A stretch of DNA of 64,000 bases from Clostridium sp. Marseille-P299 (GTDB lineage: Bacteria; Bacillota; Clostridia; Lachnospirales; Lachnospiraceae). Position numbers and translations under genes: made by a program. Location of the stretch: positions 1,054,001 to 1,118,000 of the forward strand of contig NZ_FJVE01000007.1 of the NCBI RefSeq assembly GCF_900078195.1, read 5' to 3'. Below the pieces are notes generated by a model. It did no database searches. It saw only the letters and a list, made by a program, of their open reading frames with translations, and had not been told where the DNA came from. Below are positions 53,734-62,535 of this stretch, in pieces. Position 1 is the first letter of the stretch, and every line of letters starts with the position of its first letter.

Positions 53734-54213
53734 TTACTTTAAAGCGCTTATTTCATTATAATGCTGCTTATGTATTCCTATATGTCCAATCCCCAAGACT
53801 ATAGTTGCAATTAGCATCCAGACAACTTTACCATATATGCCAAGTAGGAAAAAGGCAAGCACAGGCAATGTTGCTCCCGCAACAGGGATACCTAAAAAAC
53901 TGCTATAAAAATCTACTAATTCTCGATTACTACCAAAATAGCGTACCCACCAAAATTCATACATTATCATTAGTATAAAAGCTGTAATCAGCCACCAAGA
54001 CCAACTTGACCACTTATGTAGATTGAAATCAGTAAATAACAAAGCACAACCACTAGTTAATACTTCACCGGCCCTCTCAAAAATCAGAAGTACTTTATTT
54101 TCATTTTCAGAGGTATATCCTTTCGGTGTTTTTTTCGTCCAAATTAGGTTTGGGATGAACAGCAACAACAGAAATATTAATCCTATATATGAAAAACCAA
54201 TATGTCCCAACAT
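53734..54213 (-). CDS. Conserved multi-pass membrane protein next to a PadR remnant
   Basis: 159 residues from ATG at 54213 with GGAGAG 6 nt before it; ATG at 54228 overlaps the preceding remnant and has no site. Four or five helices: HIGFSYIGLIFLLLLFIPNLIW, SSWSWWLITAFILMIMYEFWWV, FLGIPVAGATLPVLAFFLLG, VVWMLIATIVLGIGHIGIH. Family name not certain. In related genomes such proteins may be controlled by PadR repressors, but here the PadR gene is broken. Confidence 0.7.
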   Translation of the reverse strand: MLGHIGFSYIGLIFLLLLFIPNLIWTKKTPKGYTSENENKVLLIFERAGEVLTSGCALLFTDFNLHKWSSWSWWLITAFILMIMYEFWWVRYFGSNRELVDFYSSFLGIPVAGATLPVLAFFLLGIYGKVVWMLIATIVLGIGHIGIHKQHYNEISALK

Positions 54214-54217
54214 CTGC

Positions 54218-54343
54218 TTACTCTCCATTATTTTCTAAAAGTTTTTTAGCTTCTTCACACCACTCTAGATAAGAGCGATATGTTTTTAAGCCAAGCTCTA
54301 CGGTTAGCAAATAGTATTTATGGATTGCACCTAAAACAGTAGA
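54218..54343 (-). pseudogene. C-terminal remnant of a PadR-type regulator
   Basis: On the minus strand the frame encodes GAIHKYYLLTVELGLKTYRS and then YLEWCEEAKKLLENNGE before a stop at 54218. That is the typical C-terminal helix of PadR/Vir_AT4-type regulators. No N-terminal winged helix or start codon is left. The remnant ends 9 bp from the inverted repeat at 54352-54425, which probably marks the break point. Confidence 0.7.
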
Positions 54344-54351
54344 TTACTAAA

Positions 54352-54425
54352 AGACTGCCTTAGAATAGTAAAGTAGAGAAAGGATCCAATATTGATCATT
54401 TTAAATTACTATTATAAGACAGTCT
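54352..54425. repeat. 20-bp imperfect inverted repeat at a gene break
   Basis: AGACTGCCTTAGAATAGTAA (54352-54371) pairs with 54406-54425, with two mismatches in 20 bp and a 34-bp middle. T runs follow the right arm. It could be a small MITE-like element or a terminator. The 84 bp to copZ contain nothing else. Confidence 0.65.
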
Positions 54426-54509
54426 CTTTTAATTTAAATTTGAAGTTGTCTAGTTGCAGTTTCTTTTATTAAACTATAAATTTGACTGCATTAGATACAT
54501 TTTTGTTAA

Positions 54510-54713
54510 TTATTCAGATATAGTAAACTTTGTTCCCTCTAATGATTTTCTTAATTCATCAAGAGATACGTCTTTACTACCAGTGATAGTAGCTTTCTTA
54601 TTTGCTAAATCAACTTCTGCAGCATCAACTCCTGCGATCGCTTCAAATCTTTCCTTAATGGAATCTACACATCCTTGGCATTTCATGCCTTCAATAAAAA
54701 CTGTTTTATTCAT
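54510..54713 (-). CDS. copZ: Copper chaperone CopZ (HMA domain)
   Basis: 67 residues, one heavy-metal-associated domain with the metal site GMKCQGCVDSI (MxCxxC) at residues 9-14, then DAAEVDLANKKATI and LRKSLEGTKFTI strands and helix. AAGGAG ribosome-binding site, 40 bp after copA. It carries Cu(I) to CopA and to CopY. Third gene of the copper operon. Confidence 0.93.
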   Translation of the reverse strand: MNKTVFIEGMKCQGCVDSIKERFEAIAGVDAAEVDLANKKATITGSKDVSLDELRKSLEGTKFTISE

Positions 54714-54753
54714 AATAAAATCTCCTTTATAATTTATTTTTAAACTTCAACTG

Positions 54754-57216
54754 TTATTTAATAGAAGAAGGTTTAAATCTCTTTAAACGTAATGCATTTA
54801 ATAATACGGATACAGAACTAAAACTCATTGCTGCACCGGCGATCATTGGGTTTAATAATGGGCCACCAAATAAATGTAATACACCCATTGCTACTGGGAT
54901 ACCTAAGGTATTATAAGCAAATGCCCAGAATAAGTTTTCTTTAATATTTTTAATGGTTGACTTACTTAATTCAACAGCAGTTGGAACATCCATTAAATCA
55001 CTTCTCATTAATACGATATCCGCAGATTCCATGGCAACATCTGTTCCAGAACCAATGGCGATACCAATGTCTGCTTGTGCAAGAGCAGGAGCATCGTTGA
55101 TACCATCACCAACCATGGCAACTTTTTTGCCTTCTGCTTGCAGTTTTTTAACTTCAGAAGCTTTGTCTTCTGGTAAAACTTCACTAAGGACTCTATCAAT
55201 TCCAACTTGTTTTGCAATTGCATCCGCAGTACGTTTATTATCACCTGTAATCATTGCAACTTCAATACCCATCTTGTGAAGTTTTTTAATTGCCATCGCA
55301 CTACTTTGTTTGATTGTATCTGCAACGGCTATAATACCTGCGATTTGACCATCTTTTGCAATGTACATTGGAGTTTTACCTTGTTCAGCAAGGTTATCTG
55401 AAACGGATGCAAGATTTCCTAAATCTATTTTTTTATCATCCATTAATTTTTTATTTCCAAGTAAAAGAGTACTTCCTTCAATGGAAACTTCAATTCCATG
55501 ACCAGGAATTGCTTCAAATGAATCTGTTTTAGAAAGGTCTAGATTTCTTTCAACTGCACCATTTACAATTGCTTCTCCAAGAGGATGTTCAGAGCCTTTT
55601 TCTGCAGAAGCAGCCAATCTTAGTAATTCATCCTGTGAAATATTTTGTGAAGTAATAATATCGGTTACCTTTGGTTTACCTTCTGTGATTGTACCTGTTT
55701 TATCAAATACAATTGTTTTAATTTTATGAGTAGTTTCTAATGCGTCACCACTCTTAATTAAAACACCGTTTTCAGCACCTTTTCCTGTACCAACCATGAT
55801 AGCAGTAGGAGTAGCTAAACCAAGAGCACAAGGGCAAGCAATTACTAATACTGAAATAGTAATGGTAAGTGCGAAAATCCAAGATTCTCCACCAATGAAG
55901 AACCATGCAAGACCAGAAAGGATTGCTAAAACAATTACGATTGGTACAAATACTCCTGAAATTTTATCTGCCATTTTAGCGATTGGAGCTTTGGAACCTT
56001 GAGCATCTTCAACTAATTTAATAATCTGAGATAAAGTAGTATCTTTACCTATTTTAGTTGCTCTAAATTTAAAACTACCATTTTTATTAATACTTGCGCC
56101 AATTACATTATCGCCTATCTTTTTCTCCACTGGAATACTTTCACCAGTTAACATAGATTCATCAATGGAGGTACTTCCTTCTGTTATAACACCATCTACT
56201 GGAATTTTCTCACCAGGTCGAACAACAATAATATCATCTACTAAAACCGCATCCACTGGTATTTCAACTTCTTCATTATTACGAATAACAATAGCGTTTT
56301 TTGGAGTAAGGCCCATTAATTTTTTAATGGCTTCAGAGGTTTTACCTTTGGAAACTGCTTCAAAATATTTACCTAAAGTAATAAGAGTTAAGATAACACC
56401 AGCAGATTCATAGTAAAGTTCCATTGAAAAATGATGGTCACCACTTACTACCATAATTGTACCATACAAACTATAAACTACGGCTGCACTTGTTCCTAAT
56501 GCAACTAAGGAATCCATATTTGGATGTCCTCTAAATAGTGATTTATATCCAACGATAAAGAAACTTCTACCTAAATATATAATAGGAATTGTTAATGCCA
56601 ATTGTAATAATGCAAAATTACTAGAATGCATCATAGGATCGATAATGCTAGGTAGTGGTAAACCAATCATATGTCCCATTGCAACATAGAGTAATGGAAT
56701 TGCAAAGACTGCAGATAGCCAGAAACGGTTCCACATTTCTTTGATATGCTGTTGTTTCTTTTCCCTATCCTTATCTACTGTGCTTGTGGAATCAATTTCT
56801 TCAGTTGCTGTATAACCAGCATCAGTAACTGCCTTTGTAATATCAGCTACATTTAGTACAGATGGATCATATTCTACAAACATCTTTTCCGTTGCTAAGT
56901 TTACACTTGCAGTTGTAATACCAGATAACTTATTGACTGCTTTTTCAACTGCCTGAGAACAAGAAGCACAAGACATACCATCGATAGAAAAAGTTTTATG
57001 TTGTACATTTATAATTGCCTTAAAGCCAGCGTCTGCAACAGCTTTTTGAATATCCTTTTCGGATGTTTGGCTTTTATCAAATTCTACCGTTAACTTTTCA
57101 GTCGCTAAGTTAACAGAAGCCTTCGAGACACCAGATAATTTCGAAGTAGCTTTTTCGACAGCCGCAGCGCAAGAAGCGCAGGACATACCTTCGATATTAA
57201 ATACTTTATTTTCCAT
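54754..57216 (-). CDS. copA: Cu(I)-translocating P1B-type ATPase CopA
   Basis: 820 residues. Two N-terminal HMA domains, each with GMSCASC (residues 9-15 and about 83-89). Eight membrane helices with the metal-site CPC in [17 protein letters not shown] (about 459). Actuator TGES, phosphorylation site DKTGT (about 505), GHGIEV (HP locus SEHPLG), [12 protein letters not shown] hinge and the C-terminal YN...[15 protein letters not shown] motif of Cu(I) pumps. Exports Cu(I) from the cytoplasm. AAGGAGATGATTTT ribosome-binding site. Confidence 0.97.
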   Translation of the reverse strand: MENKVFNIEGMSCASCAAAVEKATSKLSGVSKASVNLATEKLTVEFDKSQTSEKDIQKAVADAGFKAIINVQHKTFSIDGMSCASCSQAVEKAVNKLSGITTASVNLATEKMFVEYDPSVLNVADITKAVTDAGYTATEEIDSTSTVDKDREKKQQHIKEMWNRFWLSAVFAIPLLYVAMGHMIGLPLPSIIDPMMHSSNFALLQLALTIPIIYLGRSFFIVGYKSLFRGHPNMDSLVALGTSAAVVYSLYGTIMVVSGDHHFSMELYYESAGVILTLITLGKYFEAVSKGKTSEAIKKLMGLTPKNAIVIRNNEEVEIPVDAVLVDDIIVVRPGEKIPVDGVITEGSTSIDESMLTGESIPVEKKIGDNVIGASINKNGSFKFRATKIGKDTTLSQIIKLVEDAQGSKAPIAKMADKISGVFVPIVIVLAILSGLAWFFIGGESWIFALTITISVLVIACPCALGLATPTAIMVGTGKGAENGVLIKSGDALETTHKIKTIVFDKTGTITEGKPKVTDIITSQNISQDELLRLAASAEKGSEHPLGEAIVNGAVERNLDLSKTDSFEAIPGHGIEVSIEGSTLLLGNKKLMDDKKIDLGNLASVSDNLAEQGKTPMYIAKDGQIAGIIAVADTIKQSSAMAIKKLHKMGIEVAMITGDNKRTADAIAKQVGIDRVLSEVLPEDKASEVKKLQAEGKKVAMVGDGINDAPALAQADIGIAIGSGTDVAMESADIVLMRSDLMDVPTAVELSKSTIKNIKENLFWAFAYNTLGIPVAMGVLHLFGGPLLNPMIAGAAMSFSSVSVLLNALRLKRFKPSSIK

Positions 57217-57245
57217 AAAATCATCTCCTTACTTATTATTTAAAG

Positions 57246-57485
57246 TGCACCTCATCAACCATATGGCATTGACAATGTCCGGGGGTGCAATTGCATAGTG
57301 CAGTTGCATTTTGCAACGGCACCTCGTCAACCATATGACATTGTCATTGTCCGGGGGTGCAATTGCATAATGCTTCTGCACCTCGTCAACCATATGACAT
57401 TGACACTGTCCAGGGGTGCAATTGCATAGTGCTAGTGCACCTCGTCAACCATATGGCATTGACATTGTCCAGGGGTGCAATTGCA
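57246..57485 (-). repeat. Four tandem copies of the CopY metal-binding tail DNA
   Basis: Near-identical ~50-bp units at 57436-57485 (inside copY), 57377-57426, 57318-57367 and 57246-57295, spaced 59, 59 and 72 bp. Each could encode TPGQCQCHMVDEV-like residues. Only the first is in the copY frame before the TAG; because 59 is not a multiple of three the next two are out of phase. Each contains the palindromes GCAATTGC and CATATG. Confidence 0.9.
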
Positions 57486-57887
57486 CTTAACTTCGTCAAC
57501 TGCTGTCTTTCTTTTTTCTTTTAGCATTGCCTCTAATCGATCGATATCATCAAAGCTTAATTCACTCTCTGTAATTATGGTTTCAATTAAACTTCCTACT
57601 TTAGTAGAACAAATTCTTGATAATAAGTCATCGGCAATGTATTGAACACTTTTTCTTTGTTCCACCAAAGGAGTATAAAGAAATTTATTTCCAACTTTTT
57701 TTGTGGAAAGCATTCCTTTATCAACCAAGCGCCCCAATAAAGTTTTTACTGTAGTTGATTTCCAGTCATTTTTTTCATTTAATACAGTAAAGACATCTTT
57801 ACTTGTTGTTTCCCCTTGCGCCCAAACGACTCTCATAACTTCCCATTCCGTTGGGGTAATGTTTCTTTTTTTGCCTTGATCCTCCAT
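57432..57887 (-). CDS. copY: CopY copper-responsive repressor (BlaI/MecI family)
   Basis: 151 residues. BlaI/MecI-type winged helix: ITPTEWEVMRVVWAQGETTSKDVFTVLNEKNDWKSTTVKTLLGRLVDKGML. The C-terminus carries C135-N-C-TPGQ-C-Q-C144, exactly the CxC-x4-CxC site of CopY that exchanges Zn(II) for Cu(I) and releases DNA. An AAGGAG site is visible. Binds TACAnnTGTA operators; one lies at 58083-58094. First gene of copY-copA-copZ. Confidence 0.94.
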   Translation of the reverse strand: MEDQGKKRNITPTEWEVMRVVWAQGETTSKDVFTVLNEKNDWKSTTVKTLLGRLVDKGMLSTKKVGNKFLYTPLVEQRKSVQYIADDLLSRICSTKVGSLIETIITESELSFDDIDRLEAMLKEKRKTAVDEVKCNCTPGQCQCHMVDEVH

Positions 57888-57969
57888 AGTACCAACTCCT
57901 TTAAATTAATACGTCAAACATATCATTTATAATAAACGAACGATGATATATTAAAGTCCGTAACTTTGA

Positions 57970-58061
57970 TTAAAACAATATTGTTTTTAGCCAATATGTA
58001 AATAAAATAGAATCGCATTGGCTATGTATATTAGGATGTACATAAATCATTAGTTTATCAT
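57970..58061 (-). other. Two coupled leader micro-ORFs in the copper operon leader
   Basis: AGGAGG (58074-58069), 7 nt, then ATG ATA AAC TAA (58061-58050). Its stop overlaps a second ATG (TAATG) that opens a 26-codon frame (MIYVHPNIHSQCDSILFTYW...), ending at 57970, 83 bp before copY. The ribosome-binding site is better than that of copY itself. Whether the peptides are made is unknown. Confidence 0.4.
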
Positions 58062-58082
58062 ATTACTGCCTCCTTATATCGT

Positions 58083-58094
58083 CTACAAATGTAG
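58083..58094 (-). promoter_or_regulatory. CopY operator (cop box)
   Basis: CTACAAATGTAG is a perfect palindrome around TACAnnTGTA, the known CopY/BlaI-type binding core. It lies just downstream of the predicted start of transcription. Confidence 0.8.
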
Positions 58095-58111
58095 TCGTTT
58101 TATTTGCCTTA

Positions 58112-58140
58112 ATCATATACCCTTTATTTTAATTTGTCAA
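58112..58140 (-). promoter_or_regulatory. Promoter of the copper operon
   Basis: On the minus strand a consensus TTGACA (58140-58135), 17-bp spacer, TATGAT (58117-58112). It implies a leader of about 215 nt before copY. Confidence 0.8.
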
Positions 58141-58324
58141 ATACTTTTTTAAAAAATTTTATTGTAAGGATTCCCATGTAAATAATGCGCTATTATATTA
58201 AACTGCTTATATGGTATAATTTGAAATAATGCTTGTGTTAAAGAATATTAAGAGCATAACTTATGTTGTAATGAATTAGAAATAGCTGATATAAAAATGA
58301 AGTTAGAAAGGTAGAGAATAGGAT

Positions 58325-59098
58325 ATGATTTTATATTTTAGTGGAACGGGGAATAGCCGCTATGCAGCGCAACTAATTGGAAGTGTAATTGGGGATGAAA
58401 TTGTTTCTATGAACGCGTTAATAAAAAAATCAAAGCAAGAGAAGCTACATTCGGATAAACCATTTGTCATTGTCTGTCCAACATATGCATGGAGAGTACC
58501 TAGAATCGTTGAAACATTTATGAATGAAACCCAGTTTAGTGGGAGTAATAAAGTATATTTTGTATTAACTTGTGGTGCTGATATAGGAAATTCCATTGAG
58601 CATGTAAAGAAGATTTGTAATGATAGAAAAATGAAGTTTCAAGGAATTGCAGGTGTGGTTATGCCTGATAATTATATTGTCATGTATGAGGTACAGGATG
58701 ATGAAACAGCAAAGAAGCTAATGGAAAAAGCAGATGAGACTTTGTATGAGATTTCAGAATACATTAAAAAGGGGCAATTGTTGCCAAATGGAAAAGGCGT
58801 TTTTCTTGATAAAGTAAAAAGTGGATTTGTGAATCCGATGTTTTACTCCTTCTTTGTTAAATCAAAGGGATTTTATTCAACAAATGACTGTATTGGTTGT
58901 GGAAAATGCGAAGCTGTATGCCCTATTAACAATATTAAGATTGTTGATAAAAGACCGAAGTGGGGGAATGATTGTACACATTGTATGGCTTGCATATGTA
59001 GATGCCCAAAAGTTGCAATTGAATATAAGAATAAGACGAAAAATAGGCATAGATATTACAATGCAGGGTATCAAAAAAATGATCAGGGCTGTAAATAA
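58325..59098 (+). CDS. EFR1-family flavodoxin-ferredoxin fusion protein
   Basis: 257 residues. N-terminal flavodoxin-like domain (about 1-150) starting LYFSGTGNSRYAAQLIG, the FMN phosphate loop. Then FYSTNDCIGCGKCEAVCP and CTHCMACICRCPKVAIEY, two 4Fe-4S clusters (CxxCxxCxxxCP twice). This is the layout of EFR1 proteins, widespread in clostridia, probably electron carriers between ferredoxin and flavin partners; physiological partner unknown. Weak ribosome-binding site AATAGGAT. Monocistronic. Confidence 0.92.
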   Translation: MILYFSGTGNSRYAAQLIGSVIGDEIVSMNALIKKSKQEKLHSDKPFVIVCPTYAWRVPRIVETFMNETQFSGSNKVYFVLTCGADIGNSIEHVKKICNDRKMKFQGIAGVVMPDNYIVMYEVQDDETAKKLMEKADETLYEISEYIKKGQLLPNGKGVFLDKVKSGFVNPMFYSFFVKSKGFYSTNDCIGCGKCEAVCPINNIKIVDKRPKWGNDCTHCMACICRCPKVAIEYKNKTKNRHRYYNAGYQKNDQGCK

Positions 59099-59106
59099 GA
59101 ATAAGA

Positions 59107-59143
59107 GCGCAAGTAAGAGAGTTATAATGTCTCTTTCTTGCGC
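59107..59143. terminator. Hairpin between converging genes
   Basis: GCGCAAG-T-AAGAGA (59107-59120) pairs with TCTCTT-T-CTTGCGC (59130-59143), 13 pairs. T run is short, so terminator efficiency is uncertain. Confidence 0.5.
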
Positions 59144-59209
59144 AAATTAATTTGATTAAATGAGAATTTTGGGACATACATAAATTTGATGAATAGACTA
59201 AATTTGAAT

Positions 59210-60280
59210 TTATCTTGGTGGAAATAATGTAAATTTATTTTTAATCTGTATTGCACTTTTCGCCTCGCTACTTTTTTGAAAAGCGTTCATTACTTCAAGA
59301 ACATGCAGTGTTTGGTTATATGAAGCACGAAATGGGGTAGCAGTTTCTATTGCTGTAACCATATCCATCAATCCTAATCCTCTACTATTATCTGAGTAGT
59401 CAAACAATAAAGGCATTTCCTTAATTTCACCATCTTCTGGACGTAGTAACTTAATTGGTCCACTAAAGGTATTTGGATCAGGTACGAATAATGTACCTTT
59501 GGAGCCATAGATTTCAAATCTCGCCTGTCCAGGATAATAAACATCAAAGGTTGTAAATAATGTTCCAATTGCTCCACTTTCAAATTCCATTAGACCTGAA
59601 ACATAGGTGGAAACGTCAACATCAATTATTTGTCCTTTCTTTGGGGTACTGGTGATTGTTCTTTGTTTGAAAGGAGTTCTTGCAATCCCAGTTACGCTTT
59701 TTATCCCACCTAGTAAATTTATGAGAGCAGTAATATAATATGGCCCCATATCCATCATAGGTCCACCACCATATTTATAATAAAATTCTGGATCTGGATG
59801 CCAGCTTTCATGCCCGCGACAAATCATAAATGCAGCTGCACCAATTGGCTGACCAATGAAATCATCTTCAATTAATTTTTTACAGGTTTGTATTCCTGAG
59901 CCTAAAAAGGTATCTGGAGCGCCACCAAGCATTAACTTTTTTTCTTTTGCTAATTCCACAAGTTTTAAACCTTCTTCATAAGAAGCAGCGAGAGGTTTTT
60001 CAGAGTATACATGCTTACCAGCTAAAAGTGCTGCTTTACTTACTTCAAAATGTTCATAGGGTCTAGTTAAATTAAGGATAATATCTATTTCCTTATCAGC
60101 AAACATCTCATGCATTGTGTCATAGATTTTTGGAATGTCATAGATTTCTTTTGCCTTTTCTGCCTTCTCACGTATAAGGTCACAAACAGCGATCAGTTTC
60201 ATATTATGAAATTTTTTCTTAAAATTCTTAAGATAAATGCCACTAATATCACCAACGCCAACCATACCAATCTTTATCAT
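59210..60280 (-). CDS. Gfo/Idh/MocA-family oxidoreductase
   Basis: 356 residues. N-terminal Rossmann fold: IGMVGVGDISGIYLKNF (GxGxxxG) and acidic end of strand 2 (AVCDLIREKAEKA). YSEKPLAASYEEG carries the EKP catalytic Lys. C-terminal domain GPMMDMGPYYITALINLLGG fits the family's active-site Asp/Tyr. Uses NAD(P) to oxidise or epimerise a sugar or inositol-like substrate. AGGAGG before ATG. Last gene of the three-gene operon; 12 nt after the ThuA gene. Confidence 0.9.
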   Translation of the reverse strand: MIKIGMVGVGDISGIYLKNFKKKFHNMKLIAVCDLIREKAEKAKEIYDIPKIYDTMHEMFADKEIDIILNLTRPYEHFEVSKAALLAGKHVYSEKPLAASYEEGLKLVELAKEKKLMLGGAPDTFLGSGIQTCKKLIEDDFIGQPIGAAAFMICRGHESWHPDPEFYYKYGGGPMMDMGPYYITALINLLGGIKSVTGIARTPFKQRTITSTPKKGQIIDVDVSTYVSGLMEFESGAIGTLFTTFDVYYPGQARFEIYGSKGTLFVPDPNTFSGPIKLLRPEDGEIKEMPLLFDYSDNSRGLGLMDMVTAIETATPFRASYNQTLHVLEVMNAFQKSSEAKSAIQIKNKFTLFPPR

Positions 60281-60292
60281 AGAAACATCCTC

Positions 60293-61018
60293 CTAATACA
60301 TCTTTGCATCGTTTATAAAACAATCGGTTGTTAAGTTGTGCTCTATCGCAAATTGCTTTCCTTCCCCAGCCCATAGCATTCCACGTTCCATGATTATTGC
60401 TGCGTTTGGCGAATGATCAAATACATCATCATGATGACCAAGAGAGGTATAAAATACTCGACCATTTCCCCAGTATTTTGTCCAGGCAACAGGCATATCG
60501 ATTGGTTTATTTGAGATATGATAGTAATTTATAGATGGGAAACGGGTGGTAGCAAGAACTTCAATCGCAGGATCGATATGTAAATAATAGTGCTCGCTGC
60601 AAACTTCAAAATCTGAAAGCCCTTCTGTAATTACGCTTGAGTTATGACAAATGTTTACTGTATATTTAATTCCATCGCCTCCTGGATGGCTGACCCATTG
60701 TCCACCAGTTATAAACTGCCATTCTGTATCTTGACGGAAGGAATCACACATTCCACCATGGCAACCAGCAAGACCAACACCAGTTCCAACTGCTTCTGAA
60801 ACATTTTTTACATATTCATGATTAATTTGGTCCATTGTCCAACAAGCAACAATTAACTCTAGCTTTTTTAGTTCATTGACATCTGAAAGACAATCTAAAG
60901 TATCTGAAATAGTAACTTCATAACCATTTTTTATTAGCATGTTTGCAAATCGCTTTGAGGTTAATTTAGGCTCATGACCATCCCAACCGCCTTGAAAAAT
61001 AAGAGCTTTTTTACTCAT
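60293..61018 (-). CDS. ThuA-like (trehalose-utilisation) domain protein
   Basis: 241 residues from ATG at 61018 (AAAGGAGGATTTATC before it). KKALIFQGGWDGHEPKLTSKRFANML, GLAGCHGGMCDSFRQDTEWQFITGGQWVSHPGG and VAWTKYWGNGRVFYTSLGHHDDVF are the family landmarks (glutamine-amidotransferase-like fold without the catalytic Cys/His pair). ThuA proteins usually accompany Gfo/Idh/MocA dehydrogenases in sugar catabolism, as here on both sides. Biochemical role unknown. Confidence 0.9.
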   Translation of the reverse strand: MSKKALIFQGGWDGHEPKLTSKRFANMLIKNGYEVTISDTLDCLSDVNELKKLELIVACWTMDQINHEYVKNVSEAVGTGVGLAGCHGGMCDSFRQDTEWQFITGGQWVSHPGGDGIKYTVNICHNSSVITEGLSDFEVCSEHYYLHIDPAIEVLATTRFPSINYYHISNKPIDMPVAWTKYWGNGRVFYTSLGHHDDVFDHSPNAAIIMERGMLWAGEGKQFAIEHNLTTDCFINDAKMY

Positions 61019-61153
61019 TGATAAATCCTCCTTTATAGGAATTAACATTACAGGAAACTAAGAAAACCACCTTAAAAAGCACTAGCCTTACAAGCAACAA
61101 TACCCCCCTAATAGGGATTAATAGTAAAGGAAACTAATAATCCATTATCAAAA

Positions 61154-62209
61154 TTATATAAAGCATGAAACACCACGTTTTTCTTCTTCAGATAAATATA
61201 CTTGTTCAATTACTTTCATTACTCGAAGTGATTGTTCTGGCTTAACAATGAGTTCTTCCTTTCCCTCAATTACATTTACAAAATTTTTATAATAATCCGA
61301 CCAGTCAGTTGTTACTTCTGGTAGCTCTAATACATCGGTTGTATGCACTGGACGTGGAGCCATGGTTCTGGTTGGGCCGGCTTTCGTATAAACAATATCA
61401 TCGGACCACTCCATATTGGTATCTGTATTTAATTTTACAACCTTACCATTGCAACTCCAATCATCTATAACGAAAGTACCATCGGTACAGGTAACATGCC
61501 ATCTTGGTAAATTAATCAGACAATTGGTGGACATTTCGCACAAGGCAGAAACTCCATTTTCAAAACGAAGTAGAATTTTAATATTATCATCAACTTCGTC
61601 GGAATATAAATTAAATAAATGAGCTGTAATGGAAACTACCTTTGAATCAATTAAATTTAAAATTTGATCAATTAAATGAACACCCCAGTCTAGAACCATG
61701 CCACCGCCATTGATTTTGTGACCTCGCCAACCATGCATAGCCCGTCTAGAACCTTGAACTCGACTTTCTATAAAATAAGGTTTTCCAAGTTGATTTTCAG
61801 ACAATAGTTGCTTCACTATAACATAATCTTTATCCCATCTACGGTTTTGATGAACGGAGAAAACTCTATCTTCAGCATTTGCCACTTCTAAAATTTCCTC
61901 TAATTCTGCTACATTCATTGTGACTGGCTTTTCGCATACCACATGTTTTTGGGCTTTTAAACAACGAATCACATAATCTTTGTGAAAATTGTTTGGGGTT
62001 GCGATTGTAACAATGTCTAACTCATCATCATTCAACAATTCATTTACATTTGAATAAATATGTAATCCGTTTTCTTTCGCTTTTTCTAAGGCTTCCTCTC
62101 GAATATCAAAGACTCCTTTTACATGAATTTCTGGTATTCTAGATAAGACATTCTTAACATGCCATGCTCCCATGCCACCATATCCAATAATAGCCATATA
62201 ATGTTTCAT
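61154..62209 (-). CDS. Gfo/Idh/MocA-family oxidoreductase (operon-leading)
   Basis: 351 residues from ATG at 62209 (GGGGATTCGT before it); another in-frame ATG lies 4 codons upstream at 62221. Rossmann motif MAIIGYGGMGAWHVKNV, acidic GVFDIREEALEK, VCEKPVTMNVAELEE with catalytic Lys, HQNRRWDKDY, GMVLDWGVHLIDQILNLI. Its start lies in a dispersed element shared with the osmolyte permease gene. Divergent from an AraC regulator, probably its controller. A 135-bp gap to the ThuA gene contains two imperfect 26-bp repeats (GGAATTAACATTACAGGAAA type). Confidence 0.9.
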   Translation of the reverse strand: MKHYMAIIGYGGMGAWHVKNVLSRIPEIHVKGVFDIREEALEKAKENGLHIYSNVNELLNDDELDIVTIATPNNFHKDYVIRCLKAQKHVVCEKPVTMNVAELEEILEVANAEDRVFSVHQNRRWDKDYVIVKQLLSENQLGKPYFIESRVQGSRRAMHGWRGHKINGGGMVLDWGVHLIDQILNLIDSKVVSITAHLFNLYSDEVDDNIKILLRFENGVSALCEMSTNCLINLPRWHVTCTDGTFVIDDWSCNGKVVKLNTDTNMEWSDDIVYTKAGPTRTMAPRPVHTTDVLELPEVTTDWSDYYKNFVNVIEGKEELIVKPEQSLRVMKVIEQVYLSEEEKRGVSCFI

Positions 62210-62304
62210 ACGAATCCCCATTCTTGCGCACGTGTATTGTGTATAAAAAGTTTGTGGTGCGCAAACACAAACTTGTATGTGAAATTTTTTTTGATTTTCA
62301 CACT
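62207..62304 (-). repeat. Dispersed ~98-bp element overlapping a start codon (copy B)
   Basis: Counterpart of 41155-41252. Conserved parts include GTGCGCARGAATGGGGATT, the ATG itself, the CAAGTTTGTG hairpin arms and the AATTTCACA tail. Both copies put the element directly against the coding frame. Confidence 0.75.
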
Positions 62305-62426
62305 ACCTTAGTTAGTTGTTACTAGCTTGACTTTACACTTTCTGGATTTATTTAACATTCATAATTGTATTGTAGCACGAGTTAATATATAATACGTGAC
62401 ATAAGATATATAAAATTGGACATTTC

Positions 62427-62455
62427 TTGCACTATTAGTGATTTGGGACTATATA
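62427..62455 (+). promoter_or_regulatory. Possible promoter of the AraC-family gene
   Basis: TTGCAC, 17-bp spacer, TATATA, 80 bp before the start codon. The divergent gap 62305-62535 has no other signal I can defend. Confidence 0.4.
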
Positions 62456-62535
62456 AGTAAAATCATATTTATATGGTACCGTACATGTGTTTTTTCTCGG
62501 ACTATGAGCAGCCATTACGTTAAATAGGAGGGACT

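Noticed and set aside
58854..59177. Small frames on both strands within and after the EFR1 gene
   Set aside because: They overlap the ferredoxin-coding part in other frames and have no start signals.
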